Source: a candidate division NPL-UPA2 bacterium (lineage in GTDB: Bacteria > Bacillota > UBA994). From it: 9,324 nucleotides of DNA. Within the stretch, counting starts at the first letter, position 1. The number at the start of each line of letters is the position of its first letter. Location of the stretch: assembly GCA_018725205.1 (NCBI GenBank), contig QLUB01000075.1, positions 1 to 9,324 of the forward strand, in the 5' to 3' direction. The position numbers and the translations under genes are program-made. The notes beneath the pieces are model-generated. The model saw only the letters and a list, made by a program, of their open reading frames with translations. It did no database searches and was not told the DNA's origin. This document shows, piece by piece, positions 1 to 5,891 of the stretch.

Positions 1-43
1 CCGCTATCCGCTCCGTCTCCTCGACAAACTCCGCTTCCCTCAT
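1..43 (-). CDS. ParB-like DNA-modification protein, 5' fragment (runs off window)
   Basis: Reading leftward from an ATG at 43-41 gives MREAEFVEETERIA before the window ends. This matches the start of the fragment at 8896-9099 (MREAAFIEETERIA), which continues with AHGQT and SRDKVAEQ motifs typical of the linker after the ParB nuclease domain in phage and plasmid ParB/methyltransferase fusion proteins. It follows the terminase nuclease gene by 42 bases. The start is uncertain: no good Shine-Dalgarno precedes the ATG, and the frame is open back to the terminase stop codon, so this could be an internal or truncated piece rather than a true N-terminus. Family assignment is from memory of related proteins, with only 14 residues visible. 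Confidence 0.45.
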   Translation of the reverse strand, partial: MREAEFVEETERIA

Positions 44-85
44 CTTCTGCGAAAAGGTTTTCTCCCGACCGGCATCCTGGTCATT

Positions 86-715
86 TTAGAAGCGGCCCGT
101 GCTAAAAAAACTTGCGTTGTGAAACAACCTGGCCACAGCCTCCGGCACCGGCCTTGCCTGGTGTTCGACCCACCAGCAGGCCAAGGCTGCCGCTATAACG
201 ATGTCGTCATGTTCGCCTTCCCGCCACGCGCCATAGCTGTCATGCGCTGTTTGAATGTTTATCTTGACCTTGAAGTTCAGCAGTTCAGCTTGCAGCATTT
301 TGGTAAGTGACAGGCCCGCCGCTATCTTTAAGCGTTCGCTCTGCAGTAGCACCTGCAGGACGCTCACCAAATCCCGCTTCGGCACCCTGTACCCGTCCGC
401 TTCCCTTGTCACGGTGTCACCGCCGGTGATTGTGACCGCCTCCAGCCTCACGCCCACGCCCTCGAACATGTCCACGACCGGTGCGCCGACACCGGTTTTA
501 TCCACGACCAGCACGACGTTCCTCGCAAACGGTTCAGCCTTCGTCATGGCGGTCACGCGCTCCACTATAGCAGGGTAGCTTGTGCCAAGCGGGAAGCGTT
601 CGATGTGGCGCAAGTGGCAGTGCCACACACCACCTTCTTGTACCCGCTCCACCACGGCTATAGCCGTGTAGTCCTGCGCTTGGCCTAAGTCCAGCCCGAT
701 ACAGAACCTACTCAC
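86..715 (-). CDS. Terminase large subunit, nuclease part (separate gene)
   Basis: This 209-residue protein is the RNase H-like nuclease half of a phage DNA-packaging motor, which cuts concatemeric DNA at the start and end of head filling. The expected acidic active-site residues are visible: D9 in GLDLGQAQDY, D72 in VVDKTGVG and D170/D171 in GEHDDIVIAAALA. No ATPase domain is present; that is in the preceding gene (708-1478). The start chosen is GTG at 715, because a perfect Shine-Dalgarno GGAGGTGA (728-721) lies 5 bases before it; an in-frame TTG at 730 would put the Shine-Dalgarno inside the coding region. The GTG overlaps the stop codon of the ATPase gene by 8 bases, so translation is probably coupled. 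A normal large terminase would contain both domains in roughly 450-500 residues. Confidence 0.85.
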   Translation of the reverse strand: MSRFCIGLDLGQAQDYTAIAVVERVQEGGVWHCHLRHIERFPLGTSYPAIVERVTAMTKAEPFARNVVLVVDKTGVGAPVVDMFEGVGVRLEAVTITGGDTVTREADGYRVPKRDLVSVLQVLLQSERLKIAAGLSLTKMLQAELLNFKVKINIQTAHDSYGAWREGEHDDIVIAAALACWWVEHQARPVPEAVARLFHNASFFSTGRF

Positions 716-1478
716 CAGGTTCACCTCCAAATAAAGGCTTTATCTCAGTGCTTACCGCGCGCGCGACGTGCTCATAGCTGAACGCCTGGTCAACGGTCTC
801 CGCAAACTCGCAAAGGTATTCCTGTCTAAACCACCAGTCGCCTAGTGCCTGCCGCTCCTCGGCAAGGAAATCAGCCGCTATCCTCGGGCAGGCAGGCGCC
901 GGTATGCGGATACGCTCCCATGTGCTGCCGCCTTCATCCCACTCGTGGAAGAAGTGCCCGCGCTTACCGAACGGTGTGCTCATTAATATCAGCCTGCCGC
1001 CAGACACCGCAAGCATCGGTCGCACGGCCTTATACAACTCATCCGGCACCCTGGCCGCTTCATCTTCTATAATTAAACTCGCACCGCTGAAGCCTCTGAT
1101 TGTGCCTTCCTTGCCCGGCAGCGACACGATCCGGCTCTTGTTCGGCATCACCAAGGAAAGCCGGTTATCCTCGACCAGTACTTGCCGCGCCACCGGTGTA
1201 AGCGCTTTAAACATGTCTTGCACCTTGCGAAATAGCTCGCTGGACTGCCGCAGCGAAGGTGAAACAAGCAGCACCAGCGAAGCGGGCCGGAACAGCGCGG
1301 TGTGCAGCGCCAGAATGGCCGCCGTAGTTGATTTACCGCTTTGCCGACAGCAGTTCAGCAGCAGCCGCTTGCCGCGCAAGCGCAAAGCGTCCTCCTGCCA
1401 CGGGTCAGGCTCAAAGCAGAGGGCGTCCTTGGCGAAGGCGGCAGGGTCAAGCGCATGGCGCAGGTCACTCGCCAGCAT
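708..1478 (-). CDS. Terminase large subunit, ATPase part (separate gene)
   Basis: This 256-residue protein is the packaging ATPase that powers DNA translocation into the phage prohead. Visible motifs are a Walker A/P-loop at residues 42-51 (CRQSGKST), a Walker B at 135-141 (LIIEDEA, D139 and catalytic E140), a coupling motif at 165-176 (LMSTPFGKRGHF) and the FRQEYLCEF segment at 217-225 that normally leads into the nuclease domain. It stops about 30 residues later at a TAG, just where the nuclease domain should begin. The start is ATG at 1478 with GGAGGTG seven bases upstream, overlapping the end of the small-subunit gene by 14 bases; a longer in-frame start at 1508 lacks that support. Together with the next gene it makes a complete but split large terminase. 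Confidence 0.88.
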   Translation of the reverse strand: MLASDLRHALDPAAFAKDALCFEPDPWQEDALRLRGKRLLLNCCRQSGKSTTAAILALHTALFRPASLVLLVSPSLRQSSELFRKVQDMFKALTPVARQVLVEDNRLSLVMPNKSRIVSLPGKEGTIRGFSGASLIIEDEAARVPDELYKAVRPMLAVSGGRLILMSTPFGKRGHFFHEWDEGGSTWERIRIPAPACPRIAADFLAEERQALGDWWFRQEYLCEFAETVDQAFSYEHVARAVSTEIKPLFGGEPGE

Positions 1479-1956
1479 CTTTCTCCACCTCCCGCAGTGC
1501 CCTGACAACGGCCTCCCTGGCAGCAGGGTGCTGCTCTAGCGTCTGGATGATTACTGTCCTGAGTGAAAGCCACTGAGGCGCGACAAGGAAGTTGATAGTC
1601 GCGTGCTGCCGCAGGTCTCCCTGCAGCCTGGCCAGCAGTTCCAGGCAGCCTTTCGCCTCACGTACTCCAGCCAGTGCCGTGCGCGGGTCTCCGGCGCGTT
1701 CGGCGGCATCCAGTAGCGACAACGCCCTATCCCGCAGTGCGCACACCTGGTCAAGTAGAGTATCAGCCCGGGCGACCTCCACAGCGGCTTGTGCCTGAAG
1801 CAAAACCTTTGGCAAGTGCCGTTCCTTGTGCCTGAAGAGGGCGGCTGGACTTAACGCGAATTGTTTCGATACGTTCCGCAACGGCTCACCCGCCGCCAGT
1901 AGGCGGTTAATTTCTTCAACATCCGCGTGCACGCAGACAGAGCACTTGCGCGGCAT
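1465..1956 (-). CDS. Probable terminase small subunit, N-terminal zinc/HTH type
   Basis: The 163-residue protein begins MPRKCSVC and has a pair HKERH at about residues 42-46, giving a plausible Cys2-His2 zinc site around a helix-turn-helix-like stretch (EEINRLL, then LRNVSKQFALSPAALFRH). The rest is predicted helical and Leu/Ala-rich. Small terminase subunits recognise phage DNA and hand it to the large subunit; the DNA-binding N-terminus and position immediately upstream of the ATPase gene, with a 14-base overlap, support that role. The ATG at 1956 has an excellent Shine-Dalgarno (AAGGAGGTAG) 5 bases upstream. It could instead be a small DNA-binding regulator that travels with the terminase; the functional call leans on position. 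Confidence 0.65.
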   Translation of the reverse strand: MPRKCSVCVHADVEEINRLLAAGEPLRNVSKQFALSPAALFRHKERHLPKVLLQAQAAVEVARADTLLDQVCALRDRALSLLDAAERAGDPRTALAGVREAKGCLELLARLQGDLRQHATINFLVAPQWLSLRTVIIQTLEQHPAAREAVVRALREVEKDAGE

Positions 1957-1961
1957 AATAA

Positions 1962-2147
1962 CTACCTCCTTTCAGCCAACTGCCCCCGCTCCAGCTCTTC
2001 CTGCCGTAGCACCGCCTGATACACAGCATAATTGGACGTCTAAAATGACGAGCGTAGCGTAAACCTGAGTTTTTTCAGTGCCTGAAATTGTTGAACCGTG
2101 AGCGGTTGTTTTCTTTGTCGGGTGATAATCGGTTCCCACTTAATCAT
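1962..2147 (-). pseudogene. Small ORF interrupted by an in-frame amber codon
   Basis: From an ATG at 2147, which overlaps the stop of the DUF1874 gene as ATGA, a frame runs 35 codons (MIKWEPIITRQRKQ...), meets TAG at 2042-2040, and continues in the same frame for 25 codons (TSNYAVYQAVLRQEELERGQ...) to a TAG at 1964-1962 that lies inside the Shine-Dalgarno of the terminase small subunit. Coding up to the next ribosome site and the Arg/Glu/Gln-rich helical composition on both sides of the amber codon suggest a roughly 61-residue gene broken by one nonsense change. I do not recognise the protein. Alternatives are a genuine 35-residue peptide, or amber readthrough. Confidence 0.4.
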
Positions 2148-2470
2148 GCTGAGTTTTTGATCATCCGCAAGATCCCGTACTCCCAATCATCCAGCTCTGG
2201 CTGGCATGCGGTTTTCTGGCCGGGATCAGTCACCCGGTACTTGAGCCTGACTACTAGGGCTTCGTCACCCAGTTGCATGGATGTGGCTTCACGGTTGACG
2301 TCCGGCCTGACGCCAGACAACGACTTGATATAGTCAGCAGTGGCCGGATAGCCAATACGGGACGCAAAGTCCTTCTGCCGCAGCCAGGCGATAGCCTCTT
2401 CTGCTGTGATCAACCTGTAGTCATATGCCCCCGGGCCGGTGATCACTGCTGAGTTGAGCAAATAACGCAC
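2144..2470 (-). CDS. DUF1874 family protein (STIV B116 / AcrIII-1 ring-nuclease family)
   Basis: The 108-residue protein has the family layout: an N-terminal strand MRYLLNSAVI, the central RIGYPATADYI helix start, VNREATSMQLGDEALVVRL, and a C-terminal acidic WEYGILR. DUF1874 includes archaeal virus B116, bacterial YddF-like proteins and the anti-CRISPR AcrIII-1 (SIRV1 gp29), which destroys the cyclic tetra-adenylate second messenger of type III CRISPR systems. The catalytic histidine of SIRV1 gp29 (His47 in IGHDST) corresponds here to Tyr41, while R79 corresponds to Arg85 and D82 to Glu88. So the family is clear but cA4 cleavage is not assured; cA4 binding or another role is possible. The start is GTG at 2470, with GGAGGTGA five bases upstream; the GTG at 2479 lies in that ribosome site. 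The gene follows the primase by 13 bases. Confidence 0.82.
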   Translation of the reverse strand: MRYLLNSAVITGPGAYDYRLITAEEAIAWLRQKDFASRIGYPATADYIKSLSGVRPDVNREATSMQLGDEALVVRLKYRVTDPGQKTACQPELDDWEYGILRMIKNSA

Positions 2471-2483
2471 CTGTTTCACCTCC

Positions 2484-5396
2484 TTATGTGTCGTCCCAGG
2501 ATGCCGGATAACCTTCGGCGGTCAAGATTTGTTCCGGGAGTGTTGTCGTGTTGCCGTTAGAAAAGTCCTGTTTTTTTGCGTCCACAACGTCCACATCGTC
2601 CAAACCATTGGTATCATTGGTCTTTTCTTTGGACGCAAAAACAGTATTGGACGATGTGTTGCGTCCAAAGTCAGTTTGCGTCCAATTTTGCGTCCAATCC
2701 GCAAAGTCCTGCCGTGTATGGTTTTCTTGCCTGTCTTGGACGATGTGGACGTTGTGGACGATAGAATGTGTGCTTATTCTAATTAAGCGACGACGGCTTG
2801 TGTTAGCTTCCCTCACAAACTCCACTTCAACACCCGCGTGCCGCAAAAATGTCGCCGCCCGACGCAGACGGTTCCCTATCCCTCGCGCAGACTTCGGCCA
2901 TGACTTTGCCCTCGTGGTCGTCTCGGCCACATATTTTTCAAGCGCGGCCAGCAATTCCGTAGCCGTGCCCTCCCAGGGTTCCGTCTCCGCAAGTAACGCT
3001 TTAACCGCCACTGCCACCGGGTCAGCCTCAAGGGCCGCTTCCACCGCTTCCGCTCTCTTCCCGGCATATGCGCCCAGGAACGCGCCCGCTGCCCAGGGTA
3101 AAGCCGGTTCACATGCTACCACCCACTTTGCAAAGTCGGCCATTCGTGGTAGCGCGGCCAGCCGTGTACCTGCTATATCGCGCAGGCCGACAGCCACCGC
3201 GTCCAGGAGTGCTCCCAGTATGAGCGGCCTTGCCTGCTCAAAGTCTGCCCAAAAAGCGGCTTCGTCCCGTCGTCCCGCTTCGGGAATAACCGGCAGCGTG
3301 AGCAGCAGGCTTCGGTCAAGCAGGTCGTGCCGGGCAACAATCTCATCAATGCCGTTGATCACTATCGGGCGGGTATAGTCAAAAATGCTCTCCTCATTAT
3401 CACTGTACAGCGTTCGCGTAGCGAAGCCGCCGCCTGTCGCTACACGACAAAGCGCGTCCGACAGCCACGACGGCAGGCCGCTCAAATTGTCATAGGCAAT
3501 CACCCAGGCATTACAAGCCGCAATAGCTAAGTCCCGCTCGTCGCGGGGAGTAGTGCGCATAGGCGCCGTTGCAGGGTCTATCAGTGCCCGCAGCACCCTG
3601 ACGGCGGTAGATTTGGCGGAACCCTGTTCACCGTGCAGGGTAAGCACAGGGTACGGCCCGCTTGGGCGTAGCGCGGCAACCGCCCAGGCTACCAGCAGGC
3701 ACCAGTCCGCTTCACTGCCGACGTTGACAAACTGCCGCAAGTCTTTTATATCCCCGCCCTGCACCGGCAGCGGCAGCGGCAGCATCCCATTTGTCCGCCT
3801 GAATTTAACCGGATACTCACTCACCACCTGCCAGCCGTCCTGCGTGACTTCCACCACTTCCCAAGCCGCATTGCACGTGTCTAAATAAATCTTGCCATCA
3901 ACTTCAGCCAGGCGGGTAAACACGGCCAGTTCAGTCCCGTCGAAGAACGCCTTGGCTTCCAAGACCGCGAGCGTGTCTTGAAGTGCTTGTGCGCTCGGCG
4001 GCTTTTCTTGTACGGCAAAAAACTGCCTCACCAGCCAGCGACGGAAGCCGCTTGATTTTATAGGCCATGTTTCTTTGTGCTCAGCCACCGGGACTGTCAC
4101 ATAGCCCGTGCCCTCCGGTGTATGGAAAAACGCCGCCTGCGCCGCCAGGGCAAGCAAAGCCTGCGCCTGCGTATCCTTCTCAGGTTCGGCTTGTTGTCCC
4201 TCGCCCTGAGACTGTTTCCGCAGCAAGGCCACATCCGCGCGAATCGCGGCCTTGCCAATTCCGCACGACTTCAGGAGTTTTGCCAGGCGGTCAATTTGTA
4301 AGTCCCTGTCAACATCGCCTGGCAGCGCGGCAATCAATACAATAACTTCCTGTCGCACCTGCGCATCTTTAGGGTCAGCGGCCAGCACATCCAGCAGCAG
4401 TTCCAGGTAATCCTTGGCCCCCGCAGCCGCCATCTGCAGGTACGCCCTGAGCGCGTCCACGCCCAGCTCCCGCAGCATGTCGTTCACGTCCTTGCCGTCG
4501 GGTAGATTAATTACCCGCGCAGCCGGGTAGAATTCTTTAGCCAGGGCACCCGCCGCTCTGCGGCCCGCCTCGTCGCCGTCGAAGCAAATATAGAAATCGG
4601 GCACACGCGCCAGCTCGGCCTTCTGCTCCTGGCTTAACTGCGTCCCAAGTCCGGCCACTGCTGGCAGATTCGCCTGCAGTAGTGAGTAATAATCAAACAC
4701 GCCTTCAACCAGGAATGGCCGGACGCCGCGCTTAGCTGATACCAGCAGCGGCTTTGTCCAGCCGGTAGGATATAGATACTTTGGCTCGCCACCGGGCTTA
4801 TGAAAGGCAACCTGCGCTACTTTGCCGTATCGCCAAAATGGTATGGTCAGCCGGCCACCCGGCAGATACCAATCCCGCCCGATCTCCGTGCTGACAAGCA
4901 GGCCAAGTTCCCGTGCCAAAGCCTCATCTTGCGGGTGCGCTTGAGCACAGCAGCCGAAGCCTTGCTCCTTGATAAACTCCTCCGTGAAGCCGCGCTCTTT
5001 TAGATACTGGGTATTCTCTGGCCGCAGTGTTTTCGCCCAGGCGGTAACACGTTTTTCCATTTGTGCTTGCCTGTCAAGCTGCTGCGCATACTCCTGCCGC
5101 GCATCTTCGCCACGCTCCGGCCAGGTAAGTCCCGCACGGGCAGCAAGCTCCCAGCTTGCGGTGATCAGGTCAACGCCCCTGACGTGCATATACAAATCGA
5201 TCACGCTTCCACGTGCGCCGCACCCGAAGCAGTAATAGCCGTCAGTATAGACCTTGCAGCTAGGTGTCTGGTCTTCATGCGCTGGGTCTGGACAGCGAAG
5301 CATCCCGCCGCTGGTGACGACCAGGCCCAGCTCACGCGCTAAATCAATGCAATTTGTCTGTTGGTTTACGTCATCGTAAATGTTATAATTACTCAA
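2484..5396 (-). CDS. Phage primase-helicase (CHC2 zinc, TOPRIM, P-loop ATPase)
   Basis: This 970-residue multidomain replication protein is expected to make primers and unwind DNA at the element's origin. Residues about 35-59 form a CHC2 primase zinc finger (C35, H40, C56, C59). A TOPRIM domain follows, with VEGVFD (E231, D235), FDGDEAG (D273, D275) and DGKDVND near 300. The C-terminal half is a helicase-type ATPase: Walker A GEQGSAKST (589-597), Walker B VIAYDN (D636) and a candidate arginine finger in LLDRSLLL (R695). The last roughly 95 residues are a low-complexity tail made by the DNA repeats at 2579-2760. The start chosen is TTG at 5396, eight bases after AAAGGTG; the frame is open to 5519 but that extension is basic, unlike a primase, and overlaps the upstream HTH gene. 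Confidence 0.88.
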   Translation of the reverse strand: MSNYNIYDDVNQQTNCIDLARELGLVVTSGGMLRCPDPAHEDQTPSCKVYTDGYYCFGCGARGSVIDLYMHVRGVDLITASWELAARAGLTWPERGEDARQEYAQQLDRQAQMEKRVTAWAKTLRPENTQYLKERGFTEEFIKEQGFGCCAQAHPQDEALARELGLLVSTEIGRDWYLPGGRLTIPFWRYGKVAQVAFHKPGGEPKYLYPTGWTKPLLVSAKRGVRPFLVEGVFDYYSLLQANLPAVAGLGTQLSQEQKAELARVPDFYICFDGDEAGRRAAGALAKEFYPAARVINLPDGKDVNDMLRELGVDALRAYLQMAAAGAKDYLELLLDVLAADPKDAQVRQEVIVLIAALPGDVDRDLQIDRLAKLLKSCGIGKAAIRADVALLRKQSQGEGQQAEPEKDTQAQALLALAAQAAFFHTPEGTGYVTVPVAEHKETWPIKSSGFRRWLVRQFFAVQEKPPSAQALQDTLAVLEAKAFFDGTELAVFTRLAEVDGKIYLDTCNAAWEVVEVTQDGWQVVSEYPVKFRRTNGMLPLPLPVQGGDIKDLRQFVNVGSEADWCLLVAWAVAALRPSGPYPVLTLHGEQGSAKSTAVRVLRALIDPATAPMRTTPRDERDLAIAACNAWVIAYDNLSGLPSWLSDALCRVATGGGFATRTLYSDNEESIFDYTRPIVINGIDEIVARHDLLDRSLLLTLPVIPEAGRRDEAAFWADFEQARPLILGALLDAVAVGLRDIAGTRLAALPRMADFAKWVVACEPALPWAAGAFLGAYAGKRAEAVEAALEADPVAVAVKALLAETEPWEGTATELLAALEKYVAETTTRAKSWPKSARGIGNRLRRAATFLRHAGVEVEFVREANTSRRRLIRISTHSIVHNVHIVQDRQENHTRQDFADWTQNWTQTDFGRNTSSNTVFASKEKTNDTNGLDDVDVVDAKKQDFSNGNTTTLPEQILTAEGYPASWDDT
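2579..2760. repeat. Cluster of 11 CGTCCA hexamers with a 25-bp perfect inverted repeat
   Basis: Plus-strand copies of CGTCCA start at 2579, 2588, 2597, 2662, 2679 and 2691. Minus-strand copies cover 2630-2635, 2648-2653, 2737-2742, 2746-2751 and 2755-2760. The outer triplets are spaced exactly 9 bases and form a perfect inverted repeat (2579-2603 against 2736-2760, 132 bases between). Several inner copies share the longer consensus TTTTGCGTCCAA. Chance predicts far fewer than one copy in this span. The cluster lies in the 3' end of the primase-helicase gene, encoding its tail (VHNVHIVQ and LDDVDVVD). Iteron-like origin or protein-binding array is an inference. Confidence 0.8.
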
Positions 5397-5415
5397 TAGC
5401 AGAACACCTTTCGCG

Positions 5416-5434
5416 CCCGGCCAATCCAGCCGGG
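5416..5434 (-). promoter_or_regulatory. Hairpin just upstream of the primase start
   Basis: A GC-rich inverted repeat CCCGGC (5416-5421) and GCCGGG (5429-5434) with a 7-base loop sits in the 52-base gap between the HTH gene and the primase gene, ending a few bases before the weak AAAGGTG ribosome site. No U-run follows on the minus strand, so it is not an ordinary terminator in that direction; an RNA hairpin affecting processing or primase translation is possible. Confidence 0.4.
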
Positions 5435-5448
5435 TCTTTGTTTTGCGC

Positions 5449-5673
5449 CTACTGGTTTGCCCCGCTGTACGTGCGTTTTTCAAACGCGGCCTGTTCAAGC
5501 CACCGCTCAAACGCGGCACGGGGAATGACTATACGGTTGCCGACCTTGAGCGCGGGGAACCCATCGGCTTTGACAAGCGCGTATGCCGCCGGGGCGCTGA
5601 TGTCCAGCCGCGCGGCAACCTCGGCAACGCGAATCGTCTGCGCAGGCACATCCAACTTCTTCTGGTATCCCAA
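5449..5673 (-). CDS. Excisionase-family/MerR-type HTH protein
   Basis: The 74-residue protein has the helix-turn-helix-17 pattern: IRVAEVAARLDISAPAAYALVKADGF (about 14-39), then the wing-like ALKVGNRIVIPRAAFERWLEQ. This family includes excisionases (recombination directionality factors) and small transcription regulators. The start is TTG at 5673, with AGGAGGG seven bases upstream. It is the first gene of the leftward replication/packaging operon and lies divergent from the gene at 5784-6599, so a regulatory role is more likely than an excisionase role, since a second HTH protein (8691-8867) sits beside the integrase. A short basic C-terminal tail (EKRTYSGANQ) ends the protein. Confidence 0.8.
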   Translation of the reverse strand: MGYQKKLDVPAQTIRVAEVAARLDISAPAAYALVKADGFPALKVGNRIVIPRAAFERWLEQAAFEKRTYSGANQ

Positions 5674-5716
5674 TTTTTAGCCCTCCTATCTTAATCCTGC
5701 TTTTCTAGTCACTTTA

Positions 5717-5725
5717 TGGTATACT
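5717..5725 (+). promoter_or_regulatory. Extended -10 promoter for the 5784-6599 gene
   Basis: TGGTATACT (TG at 5717-5718, TATACT at 5720-5725) matches an extended -10 element, about 58 bases before the ATG at 5784. The region 17 bases upstream of the -10 (CTGCTT) is a poor -35, which extended -10 promoters tolerate. I could not place a convincing minus-strand promoter for the HTH gene in the same gap. Confidence 0.5.
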
Positions 5726-5750
5726 AGGGATGCACACGGTGAAACCTATT

Positions 5751-5771
5751 TTAGCGGACAGTTAGCGGACA
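5751..5771. repeat. Tandem TTAGCGGACA direct repeat, possible operator
   Basis: TTAGCGGACA occurs at 5751-5760 and again at 5762-5771, an 11-base period (one helical turn), between the promoter at 5717-5725 and the Shine-Dalgarno of the next gene. Two same-face copies downstream of a promoter suggest a repressor site. The binding protein is unknown; the neighbouring HTH protein is a candidate. Confidence 0.5.
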
Positions 5772-5783
5772 GGAGGAGAAAAC

Positions 5784-5891
5784 ATGGAAAAGATTTATCC
5801 CGTTGAACGGGGAACCGACTACCAAACAGGGAGGGACATGAAAAAGATTTATCCCGTTCAACCGGAAATCGACTACCAAACAGGTAACCTG
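5784..5891 (+). repeat. 54-bp tandem duplication at the start of the gene
   Basis: Bases 5784-5837 and 5838-5891 are diverged copies, nearly identical over about the first 48 bases. The first encodes MEKIYPVERGTDYQTG and the second MKKIYPVQPEIDYQTG. The second copy also begins with ATG and is preceded by GGGAGGG, so an alternative start at 5838 (253 residues) cannot be excluded, though its spacing is tight. Confidence 0.8.

Noticed and set aside
904..1539. A 211-codon plus-strand open frame opposite the terminase ATPase
   Set aside because: It is a Ser/Arg-rich antisense shadow of a gene with Walker A and B motifs; no supporting start signals.
2579..2760. A short CRISPR array
   Set aside because: The repeated units are only 6-12 bases, occur on both strands, have no regular spacer length, and lie inside a coding frame.
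2548..3378. A 276-codon plus-strand open frame opposite the primase gene
   Set aside because: It is antisense to a gene with clear conserved motifs, has low-complexity Ser/Ala/Arg composition typical of antisense shadows in GC-rich genes, and has no ribosome site.
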